Assembly: GCA_027025255.1 (NCBI GenBank) | Contig: JALVRC010000003.1 | Coordinates: 1 to 21,648, forward strand | From: Caldifarciminota bacterium | Lineage (GTDB): Bacteria; Hydrothermota; Tepidihabitantia; B3-TA06; JALVRC01 | Length of the DNA: 21,648 nt | Direction of reading: 5' to 3' | Part shown: piece by piece, positions 15,138 to 21,576 of the stretch | How the letters are laid out: each line of letters opens with the position of its first letter | Position numbering within the stretch: the first letter of the stretch is position 1 | Translations under genes and position numbers: made by a program | Notes under the pieces: model-generated | The model's input: only the letters and a program-made list of their open reading frames with translations | What the model was told of the DNA's origin: nothing | Database searches by the model: none

Positions 15138-16379
15138 CTATAAATATTTGCGAGGGTTTGCTATCTTACCTTCAATAGCTGTAGCTGCAGCGGTCTCAGG
15201 TGATACAAGATAAATTTCTGCCTCAGTAGAGCCCATTCTGCCTTTAAAATTTCTATTTGATGTTGAAGCCACCTTTTCACCTTTGGCAAGTATCCCCATA
15301 TGTGCACCAAGACACGGACCGCACCCGGAATTCAAAATAACCGCACCAGCATCTATCAACGTGGACAGAATACCCTGCTTTAAAGCCTGTCTGTATATCT
15401 CCCAGGAAGCAGGAATAACAAGAAACCTCACATGCTCGCTAACCCGTCTTCCTGAAATAACCTGTGCAGCCCTTGAAAGGTCCTCAAGCCTGCCATTAGT
15501 ACACGTACCTAAAAGCACCTGATTAACCTCAATACCTTCTGCATCTTCAATTGACCTTACATTGTCAACATTATGAGGAAATGCGACCTGAGGCTCTATC
15601 TCGCTTACATCAAACTCTAAAACCCTTTCATAATCACAACCTTCATCAGGATAAACAGGAATAAACGCCTTCTTATGAATGCTGTCAACATAGTCAAGTG
15701 TCTTTTTATCAGGCATGATATAGGCATTCTTAGCACCCATTTCAGCAGCCATATTTGTTAAAACCATTCTGGAGGCAATACTCATTTCCTCCACCACGTT
15801 TCCACTAAACTCTATTGACTTGTATAATGCTCCGTCAGCCTTAATCTTACCAATTATATAAAGAACTATATCCTTCGCACTAATGTAAGGACGCGGCTTG
15901 CCGTGAATCACAATCTTTATACTCTCCGGAACCCTCAACCATATACTGTCCATTGCCCAGAGTGCTGCTACCTCGCTTCTACCAATACCCGCGGAGAATG
16001 CTCCGAATGCCCCATACGTAGTTGTGTGTGAATCAGCCCCAAGTATTATAGCACCGGGAAGAGCAAATCCCTTCTCAGAGAGTACCTGATGACAGATACC
16101 TCCTTTACTATTTATATCATAAAAATACTCTATACCTTGCTCATTTACAAATTCCCTGATTATCTTGTGATTGGATGCATACTTTTCATTTGCCGCTGGA
16201 ATCGTATGATCAAGTACTATAACAGGTTTTTTATTGTCTTTAATCCTGTCTATCCCGAGCTTTAAGAACTTATCCCTTATAGCTCTTGTATTGTCATGGG
16301 AGAGAATAAAATCCGGAGATACCTCTACGATTTCTCCCTGTTTACCATTTAACACCTTCTCAACAAATGTCTTCTTCAT
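15138..16379 (-). CDS. Aconitase/3-isopropylmalate dehydratase-type large subunit, 4Fe-4S
   Basis: 413 residues from the chosen start, the length of archaeal-type LeuC. Seen: VLDHTIPA, GADSHTTTYGAFGAFSAGIGRSE, and the three cluster cysteines (Cys293 in LLGTCTNGR; Cys353 and Cys356 in NSGCGPCLG). STSNRNFKGRMGS is the substrate-binding end. It needs a 4Fe-4S cluster, which the SufBC pair in the same operon could supply. The ATG at 16379 overlaps the previous stop as ATGA; a start 12 bases earlier (16391) is possible. Substrate is undecided (citrate, isopropylmalate or homocitrate type). Confidence 0.9.
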   Translation of the reverse strand: MKKTFVEKVLNGKQGEIVEVSPDFILSHDNTRAIRDKFLKLGIDRIKDNKKPVIVLDHTIPAANEKYASNHKIIREFVNEQGIEYFYDINSKGGICHQVLSEKGFALPGAIILGADSHTTTYGAFGAFSAGIGRSEVAALWAMDSIWLRVPESIKIVIHGKPRPYISAKDIVLYIIGKIKADGALYKSIEFSGNVVEEMSIASRMVLTNMAAEMGAKNAYIMPDKKTLDYVDSIHKKAFIPVYPDEGCDYERVLEFDVSEIEPQVAFPHNVDNVRSIEDAEGIEVNQVLLGTCTNGRLEDLSRAAQVISGRRVSEHVRFLVIPASWEIYRQALKQGILSTLIDAGAVILNSGCGPCLGAHMGILAKGEKVASTSNRNFKGRMGSTEAEIYLVSPETAAATAIEGKIANPRKYL

Positions 16380-17125
16380 TTCCTTTCCCATGGACCCTCA
16401 TATAATGTTGAAGCTGTTATAAACTTTCTCATAGGACGCTCATTTTCTACCTCCTCAACGTAGTGAGCAACAAGACCTACCATACGTGAAAGCATAAAGA
16501 ATGCCTTACCAAAGCTTGCAGGAAGCCCCATCTCAACTATTACAGCAGCAATTGCACCGTCTACATTTAAAGGCAATTGTTTGTTTCTGGATTTGAAGTA
16601 CTCCTCAATCGCAAGTGCAAAGGGAAGATATTTGCTCGCAAACCCGTTTTCTTGAGCAAGCTCAATAAGCTTTTTAGACCTGGGATCTTCTGAGTGCAAC
16701 CTATGCCCAAAACCAGATATTCTTTTCCCCTCTCTTTTGTAAGTTTGGACAAGTTTTGCTGCCTTATCCTCAACTGTCCCTTCTTTATCACCCCATTCTT
16801 TAAACACCTCAGCTGCACGTTCAACCGCTCCTCCATGAACATCTGTTATAGCAGAAAGACCACCCCCCACTGCTGTACCTATAGGGGCTCTAACACTGCC
16901 AAGAATCCTTGTTACATTAACGCTGGGAGGAGAATATCCATGATCAATACTTGATACAAGTATAGCATTGAACATCTTAAGTTCTCTATCATCAGGGAAT
17001 CTATTAAACCACGTTAAAAAAATAACCTCAGGGAAACTTCTTCCCTGCATCAAATCTTCTATAGAATAACCTTTTAATATTATTTTATTCTTTTCTATCT
17101 TACTAATGGATGTTTTTAATTTCAT
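16376..17125 (-). CDS. Short citrate synthase-superfamily protein, citryl-CoA lyase-like
   Basis: 249 residues, far shorter than citrate synthase (about 370-430), but about the size of single-domain citryl-CoA lyase and the C-terminal part of ATP-citrate lyase. The catalytic triad of the superfamily is in place: His97 in TDVHGGAVE, His141 in ISGFGHRLHS and Asp189 in LNVDGAI; RPMRKF near the end supplies arginines. SSIDHGYSPPSVN and RAPIGTAVGGGLSAI match the citryl-CoA lyase style. Such enzymes cleave citryl-CoA to acetyl-CoA and oxaloacetate or run the reverse. AAGGAGAGGC precedes the ATG, 9 bases after sufB, and the end overlaps the aconitase-type gene. A related lyase for another acyl-CoA is possible. 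Confidence 0.85.
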   Translation of the reverse strand: MKLKTSISKIEKNKIILKGYSIEDLMQGRSFPEVIFLTWFNRFPDDRELKMFNAILVSSIDHGYSPPSVNVTRILGSVRAPIGTAVGGGLSAITDVHGGAVERAAEVFKEWGDKEGTVEDKAAKLVQTYKREGKRISGFGHRLHSEDPRSKKLIELAQENGFASKYLPFALAIEEYFKSRNKQLPLNVDGAIAAVIVEMGLPASFGKAFFMLSRMVGLVAHYVEEVENERPMRKFITASTLYEGPWERK

Positions 17126-17134
17126 GCCTCTCCT

Positions 17135-18244
17135 TTATAATGCACTATGTTTTAAAAGCTCCATTGTTTTCTCAACATTTTCCTCAAGACTTTGGGGTAA
17201 TTTCAATAGCTTGGTATCAAGAAAGCCTTCTATGATAAACTGCACTGCTTCTTCCTCTGTTAAGCCCCTTGATTTCAAATAATTAACCTCAACCCTGCTT
17301 ATCTTCCCGACTGCTGCCTCATGTGTGAGATCAGCATTCAGAGTACTTGATGAAAGAACAGGTACAGCAGTTATCTCTCCATGCTCTTTAAGAATAATAC
17401 CATTACACTCCATATGACCTCTAACACCTTCTGCTCTGGCAATAATATCGCCTCTTGAAGTAATTCTGCCTCCGTTTGAAACAACACGGCTTATTATCTC
17501 ACCTGCAGTATTTTGCTCTTTAAGATATATTGAACCACCAAGATCATACACAGCATTATCAGGAGCAAATACAAGACTTGTCAAACGCGCTTTTGCCCCT
17601 TCTCCTTCTAAATAAATCTGAGGAGCACTCTGAGTAAGAGAAGTCATCTGAAGACTTATGTAATTAGATACAAACTGTCCTTCTCTTTTGACATGAACTG
17701 CTGTCCTGGCTCTAACCTCTACCCCAGGAGCCCATTCATGTATCATGGTATATGTTAAATAAGCATTCTCTTCAATATAAATCTCAGTAATACCTATATG
17801 CATTCCCTGTGTATCATAGTTAGCAGTAGCACAACCATTTATTATATCCAGAGAAGACCCTTTACCCATTACTATAACATTGTGAACCTTCTGTTCAAGC
17901 GCATGGCTTTTAATAAAAAAACATGCCTGCAAAGGTCTTTTAATCTTCAACCCCGGCGGTACATATATAAGATAACCCTCAGCATCCTTTGCTCTTCTTG
18001 TGAATTCATCCTTATCCAGAGGAACAAGCCTCCAGAGTCGTTCTTCCAACCACGAATACTTCTCTAAGCCTTTCTTTAAAGGTATAAGAACAAGTCCTTT
18101 TTCCATATCTTCAACATCACTCAAAACAACCTTATCATCATTCATAAGAAAGCTTGCAGATCTTGCCCCTTCTACATCAAACCCAACACTTTCTAATTTA
18201 TGTTTATCCTCTTTATTTAAAACTACTTCGTGCAATTTTTGCAT
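17135..18244 (-). CDS. sufB: SufB-type Fe-S cluster scaffold protein of a minimal SufBC system
   Basis: 369 residues, shorter than E. coli SufB (about 495) and like the archaeal-type SufB/D. Right-handed beta-helix core with VIVMGKGSSLDIINGC, HIGITEIYIEENAYLTYTMI, EGARGHMECNGIIL-like segment with Cys280, and LTHEAAVGKIS (His308, Glu309), which holds the residues used at the SufB/SufD interface; the tail SRGLTEEEAVQFIIEGFLD is typical. It assembles Fe-S clusters with the SufC ATPase. No sufD, sufS, sufE or sufU is nearby, so it would act as a SufB homodimer with SufC. It overlaps sufC by 22 bases; the SD is weak, suggesting coupling. Confidence 0.92.
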   Translation of the reverse strand: MQKLHEVVLNKEDKHKLESVGFDVEGARSASFLMNDDKVVLSDVEDMEKGLVLIPLKKGLEKYSWLEERLWRLVPLDKDEFTRRAKDAEGYLIYVPPGLKIKRPLQACFFIKSHALEQKVHNVIVMGKGSSLDIINGCATANYDTQGMHIGITEIYIEENAYLTYTMIHEWAPGVEVRARTAVHVKREGQFVSNYISLQMTSLTQSAPQIYLEGEGAKARLTSLVFAPDNAVYDLGGSIYLKEQNTAGEIISRVVSNGGRITSRGDIIARAEGVRGHMECNGIILKEHGEITAVPVLSSSTLNADLTHEAAVGKISRVEVNYLKSRGLTEEEAVQFIIEGFLDTKLLKLPQSLEENVEKTMELLKHSAL

Positions 18245-18963
18245 GCTGTAAACCCATTTTTTTGTATGTTTTCAAAAATCTCAAAAGGATTACCTTCACA
18301 GATAATTTTCCCTTCCAGAAGTATATAAGCATGATCAGCCTTTACATAATCAAGTATAAAGCCAGTATGTGTAATTATCAGCCCTGACCGAGTCCTTGTT
18401 CTATTAAGATGACGCTCAAGTAGCTTCTTTATAGCCTGACCAAGTATTTCAATATTTTCAATATCAACGCCTGACTCTGGCTCATCAATTAAAGAAAGTA
18501 CTGGATTCTGAGAAAGCAGTTGAAGAATTTCAGAACGTTTCATCTCTCCACCTGAAAAACCTAAATTCACCTCCCTTAAAAGATAATCCTTCATTTTTAA
18601 CTCCTTTGAAAGACTAACAATATCCTTACTCTCTTTATCAATAAAATTTATAAGCTTCTCAAGCCTCACTCCCTTAATAGCAGGCGGATGCTGATATGCA
18701 ATACCGATTCCCTTCCTTGCTCTTTCATCAATACTCAGATTAGTAATATCCTCGGACCTAAAGAAGATTTTTCCATTTAAAATCCTATAACCCTCTATAC
18801 CCATTATTGTATACAAAAGAGAGGACTTGCCACTACCATTCGGTCCAAACAGTATATGAGTTTCTCCCTCATTTATTACCATACTGATATTCTTAAGCAC
18901 AATCTTCTCTCCAATCTCAACTGTAAGGTTTTCAATCCTTAACAACTCATTTTTCTTTATCAT
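18223..18963 (-). CDS. sufC: SufC Fe-S assembly ATPase
   Basis: 246 residues from ATG 18963. ABC-type ATPase of the SUF system: Walker A FGPNGSGKSSLL, Q-loop AYQHPPAI, signature LGFSGGEMKRSEIL, Walker B LSLIDEPESGVDI and H-loop IITHTGFI; all are intact and have SufC-specific wording. It drives conformational change in the SufB scaffold. The frame is open to an ATG 15 bases earlier (18978), but that codon would precede the -10 box of the promoter, so 18963 is chosen. The -10 ends 6 bases before this ATG and there is no SD, so the transcript is probably leaderless. Confidence 0.95.
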   Translation of the reverse strand: MIKKNELLRIENLTVEIGEKIVLKNISMVINEGETHILFGPNGSGKSSLLYTIMGIEGYRILNGKIFFRSEDITNLSIDERARKGIGIAYQHPPAIKGVRLEKLINFIDKESKDIVSLSKELKMKDYLLREVNLGFSGGEMKRSEILQLLSQNPVLSLIDEPESGVDIENIEILGQAIKKLLERHLNRTRTRSGLIITHTGFILDYVKADHAYILLEGKIICEGNPFEIFENIQKNGFTACKNCTK

Positions 18964-18969
18964 GCATAG

Positions 18970-18997
18970 ATTATACACATAAAAGCTATCTTGTCAA
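18970..18997 (-). promoter_or_regulatory. suf operon promoter, TTGACA-N16-TATAAT, leaderless start
   Basis: Perfect -35 (18997-18992) and -10 (18975-18970), 16-base spacer. ATG 18963 follows the -10 by 6 bases (CTATGC), placing the expected transcription start on the A of the ATG. Confidence 0.8.
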
Positions 18998-19025
18998 GTT
19001 TTAGAATTACATTCCTTTAAATTCT

Positions 19026-19069
19026 CTAACCAGAAAATCAGCCCACTTCTGCACCTTCCTAACCAGAAA
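19026..19069. repeat. 11-bp direct repeat spaced 33 bp, upstream of the suf promoter
   Basis: CTAACCAGAAA occurs at 19026-19036 and 19059-19069 on the plus strand, exactly 33 bases apart, i.e. on the same DNA face. The nearer copy ends about 29 bases before the -35 box of sufC. It could be a pair of activator or repressor sites. On the minus strand both copies encode FLVR in one frame, so a decayed coding remnant is the alternative. Confidence 0.4.
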
Positions 19070-19080
19070 TTTAACGTTTT

Positions 19081-19124
19081 AAAAAATTATATCGTATGGA
19101 GGCAGGGAAATCCCTGCCTCCATA
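19081..19124 (-). terminator. Rho-independent terminator after the LVIVD gene
   Basis: A perfect 14-bp inverted repeat (TATGGAGGCAGGGA at 19095-19108, its complement at 19111-19124) with a 2-base centre begins 12 bases after the LVIVD stop. On the minus strand it is followed by CGATATAATTTTTT, so the T-run is 8 bases from the stem. It is GC-rich in an AT-rich region, which makes it stand out. Confidence 0.7.
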
Positions 19125-19136
19125 TATAAATTCTTA

Positions 19137-20120
19137 CTATTCCTTTATGTTAATAATGCTTAAAATCTGTTCCCCATTATCAACGACATATGCATAATCC
19201 CCTTTCACACATACACCATGATAAGAAGGCTTCTCAATTGTCTTCTCAATATCAGCTGCAATAAGCGAATCAACAAGCATTGGATTGGAAGCATCAGAAA
19301 TATCTACTACAGCAAGACCTCCCCATGAATTAGCTGCATAGGCTCTATTTCCTACAACAGCACAGTCATAAAATCCATTTCTGTTTTCTTTCACATAAAA
19401 AACGGAAAGCTCTTTTGGATTCTTAGGATCCGATACATCAAGGATTATAAGCCCGGCACCCCAGTCAGAAAAAAAGAGCTTACTATCAGCATAGGTTACG
19501 CCAAGTCCCCAGGGTTTAAATCCTGGATCTCCTTCGTTATAATATGTAGCAATCTGTTGAGGGGCTTGTTTATTACTTACATCAAAGATGTATAGAGTAC
19601 CCCTACCACCACCAGCATATACAATATTATTATTATATGTAATACTTAGTAGAGCCTCCTGAGAAACTGTATCCACACAAACCTCTGTAGGATTTTTAGG
19701 ATCTGAGATATCAAGGATTATGAGCACACCGTATTTCCCAGTACCACCAGCTAAGTATGCATAATTCCCATCAACAACTACCTCTTCAACATCATAACCA
19801 TTGTCGTATCTACCCACATCCTTTGGATTTTTAGGATCTGACACATCCACAATAGCCATTCCCCCATGTTTATCTGCAACATACATATAGTTGTCTTTTA
19901 CAAAAACATTCCATGCCTGACCCTTTGTCTTATCCCAGACACCAGCCTGTGTAGGATTTTCAGGATCTGATATGTCTATTATATAAACACCGTATGTTTT
20001 AGCAGTAACATAAGCGTAGTTTCCACTAACGTATAAATCCTCTATAGTGACATCAATATCATAATAAGAGGTCATTGTTCCAAAACCTCCACCATTACCG
20101 TTTTCATTGTTTGCCATCAT
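19137..20120 (-). CDS. LVIVD-repeat beta-propeller protein
   Basis: 327 residues with about seven repeats of 35-45 residues, each shaped as xxVxGNYAYVA...GGLxIxDISDPKNPxxV. Repeat ends lie at residues 47-56, 90-99, 135-144, 178-187, 226-235 and 271-280, with a last partial unit at the C-terminus; seven blades would close a propeller. Such proteins are usually exported or surface-bound binding domains. Here no signal peptide is coded from ATG 20120. The in-frame codons just upstream (Gly-Cys-Ser) look like a lipoprotein cleavage site, but a stop at 20165 and no start codon prevent extension. AGGAGG lies 10-11 bases before the ATG. The DNA shows the same repeats imperfectly. It is monocistronic with its own terminator. 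Confidence 0.88.
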   Translation of the reverse strand: MMANNENGNGGGFGTMTSYYDIDVTIEDLYVSGNYAYVTAKTYGVYIIDISDPENPTQAGVWDKTKGQAWNVFVKDNYMYVADKHGGMAIVDVSDPKNPKDVGRYDNGYDVEEVVVDGNYAYLAGGTGKYGVLIILDISDPKNPTEVCVDTVSQEALLSITYNNNIVYAGGGRGTLYIFDVSNKQAPQQIATYYNEGDPGFKPWGLGVTYADSKLFFSDWGAGLIILDVSDPKNPKELSVFYVKENRNGFYDCAVVGNRAYAANSWGGLAVVDISDASNPMLVDSLIAADIEKTIEKPSYHGVCVKGDYAYVVDNGEQILSIINIKE

Positions 20121-20192
20121 TGAGCATCCTACCTCCTTTTTTTTTACCTTAAAAACTAAACTCTATTAACCTTCTAAAACTTTCTTGCCCTT

Positions 20193-20221
20193 TTATTAAA
20201 AAATTATACTCAATATGTCAA
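20193..20221 (-). promoter_or_regulatory. Candidate promoter of the LVIVD gene
   Basis: Perfect -35 TTGACA (20221-20216); at 17 bases spacing the -10 would be TAATAA (20198-20193). A TATAAT is present only 7 bases after the -35 and is too close to pair with it. The leader would be about 65 bases and contains the SD, so this unit differs from the leaderless ones. Confidence 0.45.
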
Positions 20222-20277
20222 GTATTTAATTCGCATTCTTTCTACTAAATTATACAGCGTACTAAACATTATATTTA

Positions 20278-20318
20278 TTAACATAAGAAATTTATAACAC
20301 TTAAAATAATTATGTTAA
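20278..20318. repeat. AT-only inverted repeat after the FGE-fold gene
   Basis: TTAACATAA (20278-20286) and TTATGTTAA (20310-20318) form a perfect 9-bp stem with a 23-base loop directly after the stop of the FGE-fold gene. It contains little GC and no following T-run, so it is a weak terminator at best. The rest of the gap 20121-20277 holds only the LVIVD promoter and leader. Confidence 0.3.
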
Positions 20319-21191
20319 CTACCTATCCTTTACAGGTCTAAATCCAACAAGTTTCGAAGTCTTGTATGGTTCTTCTTTTGTTCTGAAACTACATCGCATA
20401 AAATTTGAAATCTCTCCATAACTTCCACCCCGCACTATTTTTTGACTACCATAGCTGGGCCCTTCAGGATTATTGAAAGGACTGTATGAATAGTAGTTTT
20501 CATCATACCAGTCGTTACACCGCTCCCATACATTACCAGCCATATTATAACATCCATAAGGAGATTTCCCCTGTGGAAACGAATTTACCGGAGCTGTAAT
20601 ACTATATCCATCTGCTGCCAGAAGCATCTGATTGTAATTAGCATAGTACTTTTTATTATAATAGGCTTCATGATTACCCCAGGGATATGTTCTTTTGTCT
20701 GTTCCCCTTGCTGCCTTTTCCCATTGGGCTTCTGTGGGTAATTTCCATTCATAAAAATCACAAAATGCCTTTGCTCCATACCAGCTTACTTCAACAACAG
20801 GATGGTCTTCATAGGTTCTTCTTACATAGTACTGACCATCTCTTTTATAAATCATACAATAGGAAGAAGAAAGATCTATACAATCGTGCCCCTGGTAGGA
20901 GTTTTTCCCGTAAGCATTTAAAAAAGCACAGTACTGGGCATTTGTAATTTCATATTTTGATATATAGTAATCATCAAGATACACTTCATGTTCTGGCTGT
21001 TCGTTTTTATTAGCATATATGTCTTCTGAACCCATAATAAAAGACCCTGCTGGAATATGGCACCATTCTATCCCCAGTTTCTCTATATCATCAGGCGAAG
21101 GCGCTATGTAGTAACTATCTTTAAAATTGCATTGATTAATCAATATGATTGGTATTGCCAATAATATAATTTTTATTTTCTTAAAATTCAT
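20319..21191 (-). CDS. Exported formylglycine-generating-enzyme-fold (SUMF1) protein, probably not an active FGE
   Basis: 290 residues. N-terminus MNFKKIKIILLAIPIILINQC is a signal peptide; Cys21 may be a lipobox Cys, but Gln at -1 is atypical. The FGE-sulfatase domain spans about 42-288: WCHIPAGSFIMGSED, YYISKYEITNAQYCAFLNAYG, HPVVEVSWYGAKAFCDFYEWKLPTEAQWEKAARG, YPWGN, YGCYNMAGNVWERCNDWYDE, KIVRGGSYG and VGFRPV. In true FGE the segment after RGGS(Y) carries two copper-binding Cys; here those positions are Glu260 and Met265, so sulfatase-activating chemistry is unlikely and a binding or structural role is inferred. AGGAGG is 9 bases before the ATG. Its promoter lies about 80 bases upstream. 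Confidence 0.88.
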   Translation of the reverse strand: MNFKKIKIILLAIPIILINQCNFKDSYYIAPSPDDIEKLGIEWCHIPAGSFIMGSEDIYANKNEQPEHEVYLDDYYISKYEITNAQYCAFLNAYGKNSYQGHDCIDLSSSYCMIYKRDGQYYVRRTYEDHPVVEVSWYGAKAFCDFYEWKLPTEAQWEKAARGTDKRTYPWGNHEAYYNKKYYANYNQMLLAADGYSITAPVNSFPQGKSPYGCYNMAGNVWERCNDWYDENYYSYSPFNNPEGPSYGSQKIVRGGSYGEISNFMRCSFRTKEEPYKTSKLVGFRPVKDR

Positions 21192-21194
21192 TAT

Positions 21195-21221
21195 TTAAAT
21201 CCTCCTTACTGATTTTTTCAT
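21195..21221 (-). other. Tiny upstream ORF overlapping the SD of the FGE-fold gene
   Basis: An ATG followed by seven codons and TAA (peptide MKKSVRRI) contains the AGGAGG of the downstream gene within its codons and ends 3 bases before that gene's ATG. Ribosomes on it would cover the SD, so it could affect translation; no proof that it is translated. Confidence 0.25.
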
Positions 21222-21226
21222 GATTA

Positions 21227-21268
21227 TTAAATACCTTTTCCCTTAAAAAATAGAAAAATTTCATACAT
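21227..21268 (-). other. Possible leaderless upstream ORF in the FGE-fold gene leader
   Basis: 13-codon ORF (peptide MYEIFLFFKGKGI) whose ATG is 6 bases after TATAAT, the same geometry as the leaderless genes elsewhere in this window. If this bacterium translates leaderless mRNAs well, this peptide would be made first from the transcript. Confidence 0.3.
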
Positions 21269-21274
21269 GATGCC

Positions 21275-21302
21275 ATTATATCCAAAAAATTCTCTCTGTC
21301 AA
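21275..21302 (-). promoter_or_regulatory. Promoter of the FGE-fold gene, TTGACA-N16-TATAAT
   Basis: Perfect -35 (21302-21297) and -10 (21280-21275), 16-base spacer. The expected start is near 21268, giving a leader of about 77 bases with the SD for the downstream gene and two tiny ORFs. Confidence 0.78.
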
Positions 21303-21321
21303 GTGTTAAAATCCTATTTTA

Positions 21322-21543
21322 TATTGTCCTTTTTTAAATTTGTGTAAGCACTGTACTATTGCACTATCAATTTCTCCTAACAATGCCCTCACAAGGTTGT
21401 ATAACTTCTAACGCAAAGTTATACAACCTTGGCACATTCTTACCTATTTCAATCTCTTAAAAACAAAATAACAAACACTCCTAACAAGGAACAGTTAGAA
21501 CAGCAGGACTAATAAGGTCTCGATCTCTTAAAGGTAGGCTATA
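21322..21543 (-). ncRNA. Candidate structured non-coding RNA, about 190-220 nt
   Basis: A perfect promoter upstream predicts a transcript starting near 21543 with no ATG at its start and no ORF of note. Within it lies a 16-bp perfect hairpin (CAAGGTTGTATAACTT type, 21392-21407 with 21416-21431, 8-base loop). The ends can pair by a 9-bp helix with one bulge (TATTaGTCCT at 21514-21505 with AGGACAATA at 21330-21322), closing about 193 nt. The 10-mer TTGTTAGGAG occurs twice (21478-21487 and 21374-21383). I see no SRP, RNase P, tmRNA or tRNA signature. A 6S-like RNA or a long leader of the next gene are alternatives. Pairing was done by eye. Confidence 0.35.
21392..21431. repeat. Perfect 16-bp inverted repeat in the gene-free region
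   Basis: CAAGGTTGTATAACTT (21392-21407) and its exact complement (21416-21431) separated by CTAACGCA. No T-run follows on either strand, so it is not an ordinary terminator; it is best read as the main hairpin of the candidate RNA. Confidence 0.75.
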
Positions 21544-21548
21544 ATTAC

Positions 21549-21576
21549 ATTATACACAACTTTTTAGTTTTGTCAA
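21549..21576 (-). promoter_or_regulatory. Promoter of the candidate RNA, TTGACA-N16-TATAAT
   Basis: Perfect -35 (21576-21571) and -10 (21554-21549), again with 16 bases between. Just upstream is a 9-bp AT-rich inverted repeat, ATTTAAAAG (21578-21586) and CTTTTAAAT (21596-21604), which could be an operator or an UP-like element. Bases 21605-21648 show nothing else I can name. Confidence 0.72.

Noticed and set aside
19026..19069. Small peptide gene covering the FLVR repeats
   Set aside because: No ATG, TTG or GTG precedes the first repeat in frame; only a GTG between the repeats would give about 15 residues, with no SD.
20249..20254. TATAAT at 20254-20249 as the LVIVD promoter
   Set aside because: No acceptable -35 at 16-18 bases; the TTGACA at 20221 with TAATAA is a better candidate.
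21392..21431. 16-bp hairpin as a terminator
   Set aside because: No T-run follows on either strand, and it lies inside the predicted transcript.
21452..21532. Repeated ATCTCTTAAA (21452-21461 and 21523-21532) as a CRISPR array
   Set aside because: Only two short imperfect copies 71 bases apart, no regular spacers and no cas genes.
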